Shown: positions 35,959 through 45,030 of the stretch, piece by piece
Numbering within the stretch: position 1 is the first letter of the stretch
How the letters are laid out: each line of letters starts with the position of its first letter
Assembly (NCBI GenBank): GCA_964350315.1
Contig: CAYGJD010000009.1
Location: 1-64,000 of the forward strand
Origin: JAJZEO01 sp964350315
GTDB taxonomy: Bacteria > Chlamydiota > Chlamydiia > Chlamydiales > 2-12-FULL-49-11
Direction: 5' to 3'
DNA: 64,000 nt
Notes under the pieces: generated by a model
Databases searched by the model: none
Told to the model about the DNA's origin: nothing
The model's input: only the letters and a program-made list of their open reading frames with translations
Program-made: the position numbers and the translations under genes

Positions 35959-36987
35959 TCAATAGCTATGCTCATGCAATTCTGTTTTCCCACGGAAAAT
36001 ATGATACAAGATCCACCCATACCCCAATACTAAAGGCACGCCAATACATGCAATAATTAAGGTAATACTTAATGTTGTATACGATGATGAAGCATTAAAA
36101 AGCGTTAAGCTAAGAGTCTCTGGCGAAAGCGTTGATATTACAAGGATCGGAAAGGTTCCAATTGTATATAGTCCAAATAAGAGTGCAATTGTGCACATAG
36201 ACATTAAAAACGACCAGCCATACTTTTGCTTTGCCGTGAATACACACATTGCAAGAATCACACAAACAAGAGCTATTGGCTCAAGCCAAAACAATGGATA
36301 TGTAATAAACCGATCAAGCATATGTGGAGATTCAATCCACGTCCAAAAGGTAACAACCAAAAACAATACAATAAACATTGAAATTGTATACGGAATCCAC
36401 TTTTTCACTCGATCTTGCACATACCCATCAGTCTTCATTAAAAGAAAATGATTCCCATGCATTGCAAATAGAAAAATGGAAAATACACCAAAACAAATAG
36501 GGTAAAGACCAAAAAGCTTAAAAAATGGATAGTAAAGTTCTCTATCTGCATCAACTGGAACTCCCTTTACAAGATTTGCAAGCGCGATACCTGCTCCAAA
36601 TGTAATAACAAGTGAACTCAACCAAAAAAGAAAATCCCAAGTATATCTCCATTTGATAGATGGAAGTTTCGATCTGAATTCTATCGCAACAGCCCTAAAA
36701 ACAATTCCACAAAGAAAGCACATAAGAAGTGTATAAAATCCAGACAAGACGACTGCATAAACATCGGGGAATCCAACAAACATAACGCCGACAATAATAA
36801 TCAACCAAACTTCATTACCATCCCAAAAGGGACCAATCGAATTTAAAAAAATACGCCGGTTTCGATCTTCACCTGCAAAGATTTGCAGCGCGCCAACCCC
36901 TAAATCAAATCCATCAAGCACCACATACATTGTGACTGCTATTCCTAAAAGCAAATATGTTAGAACTTGTAATACTTCTAAATTCAT
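35959..36987 (-). CDS. cydB: Cytochrome bd ubiquinol oxidase subunit II
   Basis: Subunit II of the high-oxygen-affinity terminal oxidase in the inner membrane. It has about eight to nine membrane segments. The N-terminal LDGFDLGVGALQ and the FWDGNEVWLII segment are the conserved CydB blocks, including the heme-region Asp and Trp/Asn residues. The length of 342 residues is usual for the cyanide-insensitive/CydB family. It follows cydA by 21 bases and is followed without gap by the PagL-like gene. Confidence 0.93.
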   Translation of the reverse strand: MNLEVLQVLTYLLLGIAVTMYVVLDGFDLGVGALQIFAGEDRNRRIFLNSIGPFWDGNEVWLIIIVGVMFVGFPDVYAVVLSGFYTLLMCFLCGIVFRAVAIEFRSKLPSIKWRYTWDFLFWLSSLVITFGAGIALANLVKGVPVDADRELYYPFFKLFGLYPICFGVFSIFLFAMHGNHFLLMKTDGYVQDRVKKWIPYTISMFIVLFLVVTFWTWIESPHMLDRFITYPLFWLEPIALVCVILAMCVFTAKQKYGWSFLMSMCTIALLFGLYTIGTFPILVISTLSPETLSLTLFNASSSYTTLSITLIIACIGVPLVLGYGWILYHIFRGKTELHEHSY

Positions 36988-37008
36988 AACTTCCTTTAAC
37001 CCTTAATT

Positions 37009-38376
37009 TTACGTTGATAAATAGGGATCTCTATAGTGTTTGTCTTCTTGATTAAGTATCTCATCAACAGGTCCTGCGTGAATTTTCCTATTTAATAAAA
37101 ATACAAACAAGCTTCCTAACATTGCATAAATCACTATGAACATAATAATTGATCCTAATACCTGGCCTGCTCCTACAACTTTTGACAACCCTTCATAAGT
37201 TCTCATCACGTTATAGACGATCCAAGGCTGCCTTCCTAATTCTGCTGTAAACCAGCCGGCGAGATTTGCAATATAAGGAAAAAAAACAGAGAACACTGTA
37301 AGCCATAGATACCATCTTTGTGTCTCAAGTTTTTTTCTCCACCAAAAAAACAAACCAAAGCAAGCGTAGAGCATCATCGCTCCCCAAGCATAAACCATTG
37401 TTCTGTAGGTATAAAATACTGCAGGAACATTCGGCCAATTTTCTTTGGGATATTCATTTAGGCCTTTTACAGCCTCGGTAAAATTATGATAAACAAGAAA
37501 ACTCAAAAGTGAAGGTATTGAAATCCCTTTGACTGTTTCATTTTCCATATCTACTATACCGATTAATGAAAAAGGAGTGTGCTCTTTAGTCTCAAATACT
37601 CCTTCCATAGCTGCTAACTTCACTGGTTGATACTTTCCAACACACCGAGCACTGCTATCTGCTGACCAAAGTTGCAATAATAGTCCAACCATCGAACAGA
37701 CTAGAGAAAATTTCAGCGTAAAACGAGCAAATTCCAAATGTCTTCGTTTTACCAAGTAAAATGCAGAGACACTTAACAGTAGAAAAGTTCCCATCAATGC
37801 ACACCCTAGAAGCACGTGTCCTAATCTAATCATTGAGGAGGGCGTAAAGTAAACATCCCATAGATTGGTTATCACAGCTCTTTTATTTGCCCCTTCACCA
37901 ATGATCTTAAATCCTGCGGGTGTCTGCATCCATGAATTTGCAAAAACGATCCAAGTTGCACTAAATGTTGCACCAAGTGTTACAAGTATGGTTGAAAGAT
38001 AATGAAACCACGGCTTCACCTTATCCCATCCAAAAAGCATGATTCCGATAAACCCTGCTTCTAAAAAAAATGCAAAAACCCCTTCTGCTGCAAGTAACGT
38101 TCCAAACACATTACCTACAAACTTTGAAAATGAGGACCAATTATTTCCAAAAGCAAATACCTGAACAAAACCTGTAGCAACGCCCATAGCAAAAAACAAA
38201 CCAAAGATCTTTGTCCAAAACTTTGTCATTTCTCGGTATTTTTCTTTTTTTGTCCAAAGAAACATTCCTTCCATGACTACAATCATCCAACTTATACCAA
38301 TAGACATCGGAGGGAATAAATAGTGAAAAGATATGGTAAAAGCAAACTGTATTCGTGAGAGAAGAAATACATCCAT
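37009..38376 (-). CDS. cydA: Cytochrome bd ubiquinol oxidase subunit I
   Basis: Heme-binding subunit of cytochrome bd, which oxidises quinol and reduces oxygen to water. Conserved parts are SRIQFAFTISFHYLFPPMSIG with the axial His, EGVFAFFLEAGFIGIMLFGW, ATWIVFANSWMQTP and ELGRQPWIVYNVMRT. At 455 residues it has a short Q-loop. It starts 35 bases downstream of aroC on the same strand. In Chlamydia cydAB is near cdaA, and cdaA is also close here (43 kb). Confidence 0.95.
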   Translation of the reverse strand: MDVFLLSRIQFAFTISFHYLFPPMSIGISWMIVVMEGMFLWTKKEKYREMTKFWTKIFGLFFAMGVATGFVQVFAFGNNWSSFSKFVGNVFGTLLAAEGVFAFFLEAGFIGIMLFGWDKVKPWFHYLSTILVTLGATFSATWIVFANSWMQTPAGFKIIGEGANKRAVITNLWDVYFTPSSMIRLGHVLLGCALMGTFLLLSVSAFYLVKRRHLEFARFTLKFSLVCSMVGLLLQLWSADSSARCVGKYQPVKLAAMEGVFETKEHTPFSLIGIVDMENETVKGISIPSLLSFLVYHNFTEAVKGLNEYPKENWPNVPAVFYTYRTMVYAWGAMMLYACFGLFFWWRKKLETQRWYLWLTVFSVFFPYIANLAGWFTAELGRQPWIVYNVMRTYEGLSKVVGAGQVLGSIIMFIVIYAMLGSLFVFLLNRKIHAGPVDEILNQEDKHYRDPYLST

Positions 38377-38411
38377 GTAAACCTCTAGAAAGTAAATTTT
38401 TTCTATCGTAA

Positions 38412-39422
38412 CTAATAAGAGATTTTAGAACAACGATTCATAAGAACCAAATCACAAATTGTTAGCGCTGCCATCGCCTCAACAATTGGAGGAGCTCTGA
38501 GTGCTACACAAACATCATGACGAGAACATTTTGGCAGAGTCAAAACACATTCGTTACCTTGAAGATCAATCGAATGTTGAGGACGTTTAATACTAGAGGT
38601 TGGCTTAAATGCAACTCGAAAAACCACATCTTCGCCTGTTGAGATACCGCCTAAGGTACCACCATGATTATTCGTCTCAATCTTAACCCGGCCCTTTTCA
38701 TCAAGACCGAATAAATCATTATGTTCACTTCCACGCATAGCTGCACCTTTGAAGCCTGAACCTATTTCAAACCCTTTTGTTGCAGGAATAGAAAGCATTG
38801 CACTAGCAAGCCTTGCATCAAGTTTTTCATACACAGGATCGCCAATTCCTGCTGGAAGGTCTTTAACCACACACTCAATAACAGCTCCTAAAGAGTCTCC
38901 TTCTTTTTCTGCCTCGAGAAGGATTTTTTCAAACCCCTCTCTACAACCACCAACTTCAACAACTTTTGCTGTAATCTGTGTTGGATTGATAACTTGTCTT
39001 GCAATTGCTCCAGCAGCAACACGCACTGCTGTCTCTCTTGCAGAGGCTCTTCCCCCACCCTTATGATCAAAAACTCCATACTTATTTAGATACGTGTAAT
39101 TTGCATGCCCCGGGCGGTAGATCTCTTGAATTGATTCATACGACTCACTCCTCGCATCTTCATTTTTTATTAAAAATGTAAGCGGAGCTCCTGTTGTAAT
39201 GCCTAAATGAAGACCTGAAACAATTTCAACTCTGTCTTTTTCTTCACGTTTAGAAGTATGATCTTTTTGTCCTGGCCTTCTTTTTTCCATTTCTTTTCTA
39301 ATTCGATCTTCATCTACCTTTATTCCAGCCGGACATCCGTCAATCACTCCCCCAATCAGTGGTCCATGAGACTCTCCAAAAGTTGTCAAAGCAAAAACAT
39401 TCCCAAAACGATTACTTGCCAT
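38412..39422 (-). CDS. aroC: Chorismate synthase
   Basis: It converts EPSP to chorismate using reduced FMN. The N-terminal GNVFALTTFGESHG carries the catalytic His region, and RPGHANYTYLNKYGVFDHKGGGRASARETAVRVAAGA is the central family block. GISTGEDVVFRVAFKPTSSI and a C-terminal RHDVCVALRAPPIVEAM complete the signature. The length of 336 residues is slightly below average. It overlaps aroK by 11 bases. Last aro gene before cydA. Confidence 0.95.
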   Translation of the reverse strand: MASNRFGNVFALTTFGESHGPLIGGVIDGCPAGIKVDEDRIRKEMEKRRPGQKDHTSKREEKDRVEIVSGLHLGITTGAPLTFLIKNEDARSESYESIQEIYRPGHANYTYLNKYGVFDHKGGGRASARETAVRVAAGAIARQVINPTQITAKVVEVGGCREGFEKILLEAEKEGDSLGAVIECVVKDLPAGIGDPVYEKLDARLASAMLSIPATKGFEIGSGFKGAAMRGSEHNDLFGLDEKGRVKIETNNHGGTLGGISTGEDVVFRVAFKPTSSIKRPQHSIDLQGNECVLTLPKCSRHDVCVALRAPPIVEAMAALTICDLVLMNRCSKISY

Positions 39423-39906
39423 AAACTCCTACCAAAATTTGTTCCATCCAGCCATTTTCGGTTGGATCAATCCATTCAGGATTTAGTTTTTCAAATGACT
39501 CTTTTCTAGTCGCACTCCAATCATCAAAGCTGAGCATTTTAGGAGAATAAGGCAGCAACTTATTCCATCTCTTTAACAACTCATCTTTACCAATATCTAC
39601 AGAAAAAATCCTACCTAAGCTTCTGAACACCTGTCTATTTTTAGCACTTAGACAAGCGCCTCCCCCTGTTGACACAACTGTATTCGTTTCAATTTTCTTC
39701 AGTTCTTCTATAATTTCACCCTCAATAAGACGAAATTTTCTTTCTCCGAGCATTTGATAAATTTCGCCGATCTTCATGGAAGGATATTTTGAAATAATTA
39801 GATGATCTGTATCGACAAACTGCCAATTTAAGAACTTTGACAACTCTCTTGCACAAGTTGTTTTGCCACTTCCCCGCAAACCTACAAAAACGATTATTTC
39901 AATCAA
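39412..39906 (-). CDS. aroK: Shikimate kinase
   Basis: It phosphorylates shikimate with ATP. Walker A is GLRGSGKTTCARELS (residues ~9-17), then FVDTDHLI with the substrate-binding Asp, GERKFRLIEGEII and VVSTGGGACLS. The length of 164 residues is normal. It overlaps aroA by eight bases and aroC by 11 bases, so all are on one transcript. Confidence 0.9.
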   Translation of the reverse strand: MIEIIVFVGLRGSGKTTCARELSKFLNWQFVDTDHLIISKYPSMKIGEIYQMLGERKFRLIEGEIIEELKKIETNTVVSTGGGACLSAKNRQVFRSLGRIFSVDIGKDELLKRWNKLLPYSPKMLSFDDWSATRKESFEKLNPEWIDPTENGWMEQILVGVYGK

Positions 39907-41173
39907 TATCCCCCCCCAATGAAATAAAATCGCAGAGGAATGTTGGATAAGTTTTTGCTATATATTCGACATCATTAACAACGCTGTTCTCTTCGCTTCC
40001 CATTGCAGCAACAATCAAAGAAAGCGCTATTCGATGATCTTTATGAGAAGATAAATGCGCCCCATAAAGCTTACTTGGATAAATCATCAACCCGTCTGCA
40101 AACTCCTCTATCTCCGCCCCCATCTTTCGAAGCTCTGTTGTGATCGCTGAAATTCGATCGCTCTCTTTCATGCGGCAAATTTCACCGCCTCTTATCGTTG
40201 TAGGTGAATTAGCAAAACATGCAATAACAGATAGAATTGGCAAAGCATCTACATAGTTATTAATATTTATCTCTAATCCGTGAAATTCAGCCCTTCCATC
40301 TATTGTAAGAACTCCATTTTTTTCATCCTGTTCAATAGACACTCCCATTTGACTCAAAATTTCTAACACCGATTTATCTCCTTGAACATCTTTCATATCA
40401 AGTCCAGAGATAGAGACAACGCCCTTTGTAACAATAGCAGCAGCAATTACATATGCAGCTGTGCTGAAATCCCCAGGTACTGTGATTTCAAATGCATCGA
40501 TTTTAGCTTCCCCTGATATCCAGTAGTAACAATAATCTGCATTAATAATCTGAACACCAAATTTTGAGAGCCAACTTATTGTCATATCGATCCAAGGTTT
40601 TTCTCCCGGATTTACCACATATATTTCAGAACAACCTGGCAAAAAGGCAGCTGCAATCAGAAGAGAAGAAACAGGTTGTGAATCTATACCATTTAAAGAA
40701 AAGCACCCCGGTTTCAACGGTCCCTTAATTATAATAGGAGCTTTTCCTCCAGGCAACATCGACTCTGCAAAAATATTCTGCGATGTAAGAGCATCTAGCA
40801 GAGGTTTAATTGGACGTCTTGTGCGAATTGAATGATCTCCTGTTATCACGACATAGCTATCGCAAAGAGCTGCAATTCCAGCAATGAAACGAAATACCAA
40901 ACCTGAATTTCCAGCATTAATCACATCATCTGGCCTCTTAAGAAACCCTCCGACACCAACCACATATATTGAATCTTCTTCTATCCTTACTTTAGCGCCA
41001 AATTTTTCTATCGCATCAATCATCATATACGTATCTGGCGAACTAAGGTAATTATGAATAATCGACTCCCCTTTTGCCATCAGTGCAAACAAAAGAGCCC
41101 GTAGGGTATGAGATTTTGAGGCAGGAATAGTAATATGTCCTGAAATTGAACTCGGACTAACAGTATATTTCAT
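39899..41173 (-). CDS. aroA: 3-phosphoshikimate 1-carboxyvinyltransferase (EPSP synthase)
   Basis: It transfers the enolpyruvyl group from PEP to shikimate-3-phosphate. The motifs are ITIPASKSHTLRALLFA, NAGNSGLVFRFIAGIAAL, GDHSIRTRRPIKPLLDAL, the middle PGDFSTAAYVIAAA, and KESDRISAITTELRKMGA with HKDHRIALSLIVAAM near the end. An upstream in-frame start at 41200 would add nine residues from within aroB; the ATG at 41173 (MKYTVSPSS) begins at the conserved N-terminus and leaves a 17-base overlap with aroB. Confidence 0.93.
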   Translation of the reverse strand: MKYTVSPSSISGHITIPASKSHTLRALLFALMAKGESIIHNYLSSPDTYMMIDAIEKFGAKVRIEEDSIYVVGVGGFLKRPDDVINAGNSGLVFRFIAGIAALCDSYVVITGDHSIRTRRPIKPLLDALTSQNIFAESMLPGGKAPIIIKGPLKPGCFSLNGIDSQPVSSLLIAAAFLPGCSEIYVVNPGEKPWIDMTISWLSKFGVQIINADYCYYWISGEAKIDAFEITVPGDFSTAAYVIAAAIVTKGVVSISGLDMKDVQGDKSVLEILSQMGVSIEQDEKNGVLTIDGRAEFHGLEININNYVDALPILSVIACFANSPTTIRGGEICRMKESDRISAITTELRKMGAEIEEFADGLMIYPSKLYGAHLSSHKDHRIALSLIVAAMGSEENSVVNDVEYIAKTYPTFLCDFISLGGDID

Positions 41174-42194
41174 TTTTGCTCTCCCTAATAAATACTTCAA
41201 CTCTATCTATCGCAAGAGTAACTTCAGTCTGAGAAACAAAAGTGCAATATTCTCCATCAAATTCTTCAACTTCACCAATTTTTTTCAGCATAACCATTCT
41301 TACTTTCTCATTTTTATTTTTTTTATCAGAAATCATTGCATGAAAGATTTCAATACTTTTAAAATCATGCCGCCAATCAAACGAGTACTTTTGATCACAC
41401 AAAACTTCTTGAATCAACTTAAATTCCACTTCAGGTAAAAAACCTTTTAAAAAACTTATGTACGACTCAACTATAAGACCAAACCAAACACTCTCGCCGT
41501 GGCCAACTTCAAATCCACTTAATTTCTCAATAGCATGAGCAACAGTATGTCCAAAATTCAGACAACGCCTCTCTCCATTTTCTTTAACATCTCTATCTAC
41601 GATCTTTTGTTTGATTTCCCGTGCAGGAGTTATTAACTCTTCAACAAAAACTTTACGTTTTATAGCCTCAAATAATTCTACATCTGCAATCAATGCAGCC
41701 TTGATAATTTCTGCTAAGCCCGATTTAATTTCATAATCATTCAACGTTTTTAAAAAAGAGGTATCAATCAACACATCATTTGGAAAGTAGACTGTTCCTA
41801 TCAAGTTTTTTCCATGTGTCGTATTGACTCCGCACTTTCCTCCAATCGATGAGTCCACCATAGAAAGAAGAGTCGTTGGAACTATGATATAGTCTATTCC
41901 TCTTAAAAAAGTAGCTGCCACAAAACCTGCAATATCACTTACAACTCCTCCTCCAAAAGCTATAACTAAGCAATCTCGGTTGAACTTGTTTTCAAGAAGA
42001 GTATTTTCAATTTCTTCTTTTTTTTCTCGTGACTTTGCTTTTTCTGTTGCCGGCAAAGAGATGACGATCCTTTCCTGTGTGAATGAGGGGAACAAAGCTT
42101 CTATCGTAGCTTTATATAAATAATTTACATTGTCATCTGTAATGATCGCAATTTTCGGCCACTTACCGAAAAATTCACCCATAAAATTTTCCAA
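41157..42194 (-). CDS. aroB: 3-dehydroquinate synthase
   Basis: Second enzyme of the shikimate pathway; it cyclises DAHP with NAD+ and a divalent metal. Conserved parts are AIITDDNVNYLY, VIAFGGGVVSDIAGFVAATFLRGI, VPTTLLSMVDSSIGGKCGVN, KNLIGTVYFPNDVLID, RRCLNFGHTVAHAIEKLSG and a GHGESVWFGL block with metal-binding residues. At 345 residues it lacks about 15-20 residues at the N-terminus compared with most AroB. The start is a TTG at 42194 or the ATG at 42182, both with GGA upstream. It is the first gene of the minus-strand cluster and is divergent from aroD across 78 bases. Confidence 0.92.
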   Translation of the reverse strand: MENFMGEFFGKWPKIAIITDDNVNYLYKATIEALFPSFTQERIVISLPATEKAKSREKKEEIENTLLENKFNRDCLVIAFGGGVVSDIAGFVAATFLRGIDYIIVPTTLLSMVDSSIGGKCGVNTTHGKNLIGTVYFPNDVLIDTSFLKTLNDYEIKSGLAEIIKAALIADVELFEAIKRKVFVEELITPAREIKQKIVDRDVKENGERRCLNFGHTVAHAIEKLSGFEVGHGESVWFGLIVESYISFLKGFLPEVEFKLIQEVLCDQKYSFDWRHDFKSIEIFHAMISDKKNKNEKVRMVMLKKIGEVEEFDGEYCTFVSQTEVTLAIDRVEVFIRESKNEIYC

Positions 42195-42272
42195 ATTTCC
42201 AAAAGAAAAGGTTACTTTATTTCAGAAAAAATGTATATTTCTTAAAAAGAATTTCAAGGAAACTCAGCTCTA

Positions 42273-42911
42273 ATGCAATTTGCGGTGATAACAGGCCCCA
42301 CTTTTGAAACGGCAAAAAAGCGTATCAAGCTCGCAAATCAATTTAAAGATGGGATTGAGCTAAGACTTGATTTATTCAAAGAATCTCTAGATCTAGATCA
42401 CCTTAAAGACCTCTTCTTAGCCGCCAAGAAAAAGGTTATCCTAACACTTAGGAAAAAAAATCAGGGCGGTGGTTATGTAGGAACAGAAGAAAACAGGCAA
42501 ATCCAAATTCTTGAACTTTTGAAATGTGCGCCTGATTACGTCGATATTGAATTTGACTCTTCCCCCAGTTTTTTAAGAGAAGTCAAACTCCTTTTCCCTT
42601 CTTGTAAAATCATTTCTTCTTTCCATAACTTAGCCACCACCCCAAAAGACTTAGAACTTATCTTTCAGCAAATGCCTACAGAAGACGTCTATGCATATAA
42701 AATTTGCACAACCGCTAATTCTCTTGCAGATTCCTATAAGATGTTAAGGTTTATACAAAAGAAAAAAACCGATGGTGTAAATATAATAGGGCTTTGTATG
42801 GGAGAACACGGACAAATAACTAGAAAAGAGGGACTAAAAGCAGGCAATTATCTCAATTACTCAATCCTACATAACTACGACAATTGCTCGCCTGGACTAC
42901 ATTTAGCTTGA
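42273..42911 (+). CDS. aroD: 3-dehydroquinate dehydratase, type I, unfused
   Basis: It forms 3-dehydroshikimate through a Schiff-base Lys. The 212-residue protein has IELRLDLF (substrate Glu/Arg), VILTLRKKNQGGGY, VDIEFDSS, IISSFHNL with the catalytic His, AYKICTTANS with the Schiff-base Lys, and GLCMGEHGQITR. In Chlamydiaceae AroD continues into AroE in one protein; here it ends with a normal stop right after the dehydratase domain. The 115 bases that follow contain no AroE remnant. Shikimate dehydrogenase must therefore be elsewhere, or be missing. Confidence 0.9.
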   Translation: MQFAVITGPTFETAKKRIKLANQFKDGIELRLDLFKESLDLDHLKDLFLAAKKKVILTLRKKNQGGGYVGTEENRQIQILELLKCAPDYVDIEFDSSPSFLREVKLLFPSCKIISSFHNLATTPKDLELIFQQMPTEDVYAYKICTTANSLADSYKMLRFIQKKKTDGVNIIGLCMGEHGQITRKEGLKAGNYLNYSILHNYDNCSPGLHLA

Positions 42912-43026
42912 AATTAAGTCGAAAAACAAGGAAAAACAACGTAAGAACGTAAATCTTATAAGACATAAATTCTGAGGGAACAATAAAATAGGCATTTTCT
43001 CTTTCTTAAGTCCGATTATTGAGATC

Positions 43027-43785
43027 TTGATCATCACTATGATGATCAACTATATCCTGTCTTTCTTCTGGAATACCCGTTCAACTGACCTCATGCTTGG
43101 TCTCGTTGCTTTCATCCTTATTTTTGCTTGCTCATCCTGGCTTCCATTTCCTGTCTTACACAAACTTATGTTGCTCATTGTTAATGTTGCAGTCATTGCC
43201 TTGATTATTCTTTTTCAGCCAGAATTACGTGTCGCTCTCTCAAAGTTGAGTCTTAAAGGGAAAAGGTATAGAGAGATCACTGAATTTGATAAATTTCTCG
43301 ATCAACTCGCAAACTCAGCATATAAAATGGGCGAAAAGCAAATAGGCGCTCTCATCGTTCTTGAGAAAGACTCTCCCCTAGATGACTTTGCCAATAAAGC
43401 CGTAATGTTAAATGCTGAATTTTCCTCTGAACTTATTGAATCAATCTTTTCAAGATATGCTCCTCTGCACGATGGGGCTGTGATCATCAGGGATAAAACA
43501 GTTGTTGCAGCATCGGTAATCCTTCCCCTGGCTGACACACCACAAGTACAAAAATCGCTTGGCACAAGGCACCGCGCTGCAGTTGGCCTAACCCTATCAA
43601 CAGATGCCGTCGTTATTGTCGTATCTGAAGAAACAGGAAAAGTCTCTTTAGCAAGAGAAGGTATTATAACACGTGGAATCAAGATTGACCGATTCAAGGG
43701 TGTTATTAGAAGTCTCTTTACTAAAGAACAAGACAAACAAGGGTTCAAGCAAAAAAAGAAAATCTGGGATTGGATAAAACAATGA
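43027..43785 (+). CDS. cdaA: Diadenylate cyclase CdaA (DacA)
   Basis: It makes cyclic di-AMP from two ATP. Three N-terminal membrane segments lead to FQPELRVALSKL and the DAC domain, which contains the catalytic APLHDGAVIIRD (DGA) and GTRHRAAVGLT (RHR) motifs. The start is uncertain. The TTG at 43027 and the ATGs at 43039/43042 cut into the first membrane segment. The reading frame is open upstream to an ATA at 42988 that lies eight bases after a strong GAGGGA, with sequence matching a CdaA N-terminus (SPIIEILII). It is coupled to the YbbR-domain gene, as in other bacteria. Confidence 0.92.
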   Translation: MIITMMINYILSFFWNTRSTDLMLGLVAFILIFACSSWLPFPVLHKLMLLIVNVAVIALIILFQPELRVALSKLSLKGKRYREITEFDKFLDQLANSAYKMGEKQIGALIVLEKDSPLDDFANKAVMLNAEFSSELIESIFSRYAPLHDGAVIIRDKTVVAASVILPLADTPQVQKSLGTRHRAAVGLTLSTDAVVIVVSEETGKVSLAREGIITRGIKIDRFKGVIRSLFTKEQDKQGFKQKKKIWDWIKQ

Positions 43786-45026
43786 TTACACTCCTTAGAA
43801 AATTTTTCATTGAAAATTGGCTACGAAAACTTATTTCGTTGATTCTAGCTATAATTATCTGGTTTGCAGTCGATCAATCTTTAACTACAACAAAGAGCGT
43901 CAGTTCAGTAGGCGTTCGTGTAGTGAATATACCAAAAAACAAAACAATTGCAGGCCTTCAATCATCAGGACTACTTTCAAAACGCGTCTCTCTTGTTGTT
44001 ACAGGGAAAAAATCCCATATTGAAGATTTATCAACCTCAGATCTTGAAGTACTCGTTGACGCAAACCAATTAAAAAATGAAGCGATTGCAACAATTGAAA
44101 AGAAACACCTTGTCTCTATCAACCCAGAACTCTCTATTGCAAGACATATCAGTCGAGTTATACCCAAAAATCTTCTTATTAAACTTGTGCCCGTGGCAGA
44201 AGAAAAAATTCCTATTTATGTTACCAAACCAATTGGTCACCCACCACGCGGATACAAATTTCTAGAAATTTGGCCATACCACCTTAATTTGACTGTAAGT
44301 GGTCCCGAAGATGTAATCAAAAAACTTAAAGTTCGTGGGCTTAAACTTACATTTAATCTAAATGATGTTACAAAACACGACTTGGAGCGCTTGCTCTCCC
44401 AGAACCCAAAGAAAAGCATCTTAAACTACTACATACCAGATGAGTGGAAAACTATTCACATCCCCTCAATTTCAGAAAAACCTCTCGTAATTAATGATCC
44501 AGATGCGAAACTTTTGCGTATTGATTTTGTGAAGTCACAAAACATTCCCCTCAACTCTCAAATTCCTGTACAATTTTTTCTATCGCCAAATAACAAACGA
44601 AATATCAACATATCTACACTAAACATCACAAAAAATGACCTGATCGAACAGAAAAAAGACATCAAAACACTTACTAAACCCCTATATACGCAAGGCGTTA
44701 GTGAACTGTTTGTTAATTTGATCAAAGAAAATCTTTGCCTCACTGTAAATCTAAACGGTGACACAAGTGATTCAACGTCATTTGATTGGTCAGTACAATT
44801 GATCAATCCTCAAAAAATTGAAGATCAATACGTTTCAGAAATTATGAAAGATTATTTTGATGATGAAATCAAAGATCTAAAACCTGGATTACGAGAAGAG
44901 TATTTAAGAAATCGTTTTAGAAACTATATGAATAGATTCCAACTCTATACAGAAGAAGGAAAACGCTTAAAACTTGATATCAAAATGAAGGGCAAAGAGA
45001 TTACAATCAATGAGCTAACCGAGTAG
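43782..45026 (+). CDS. YbbR-domain protein (CdaR-like)
   Basis: A 414-residue protein anchored by one N-terminal membrane segment (LRKLISLILAIIIWFAVDQS) with a long extracytoplasmic part built of YbbR repeats. Segments such as VVTGKKSHIEDLSTSDLEVLVDA and LTVSGPEDVIKKLKVRGLKLTF are the YbbR unit. CdaR proteins bind and modulate CdaA. The start is the ATG overlapping the cdaA stop (ATGA); a further upstream ATG would add four residues. The C-terminal ~90 residues are charged and not clearly YbbR-like. Confidence 0.85.
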   Translation: MITLLRKFFIENWLRKLISLILAIIIWFAVDQSLTTTKSVSSVGVRVVNIPKNKTIAGLQSSGLLSKRVSLVVTGKKSHIEDLSTSDLEVLVDANQLKNEAIATIEKKHLVSINPELSIARHISRVIPKNLLIKLVPVAEEKIPIYVTKPIGHPPRGYKFLEIWPYHLNLTVSGPEDVIKKLKVRGLKLTFNLNDVTKHDLERLLSQNPKKSILNYYIPDEWKTIHIPSISEKPLVINDPDAKLLRIDFVKSQNIPLNSQIPVQFFLSPNNKRNINISTLNITKNDLIEQKKDIKTLTKPLYTQGVSELFVNLIKENLCLTVNLNGDTSDSTSFDWSVQLINPQKIEDQYVSEIMKDYFDDEIKDLKPGLREEYLRNRFRNYMNRFQLYTEEGKRLKLDIKMKGKEITINELTE

Positions 45027-45030
45027 TTTC

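Noticed and set aside
42912..43026. Frameshifted AroE remnant after aroD
   Set aside because: No AroE motif in any frame; only a short spacer with the cdaA ribosome-binding site.
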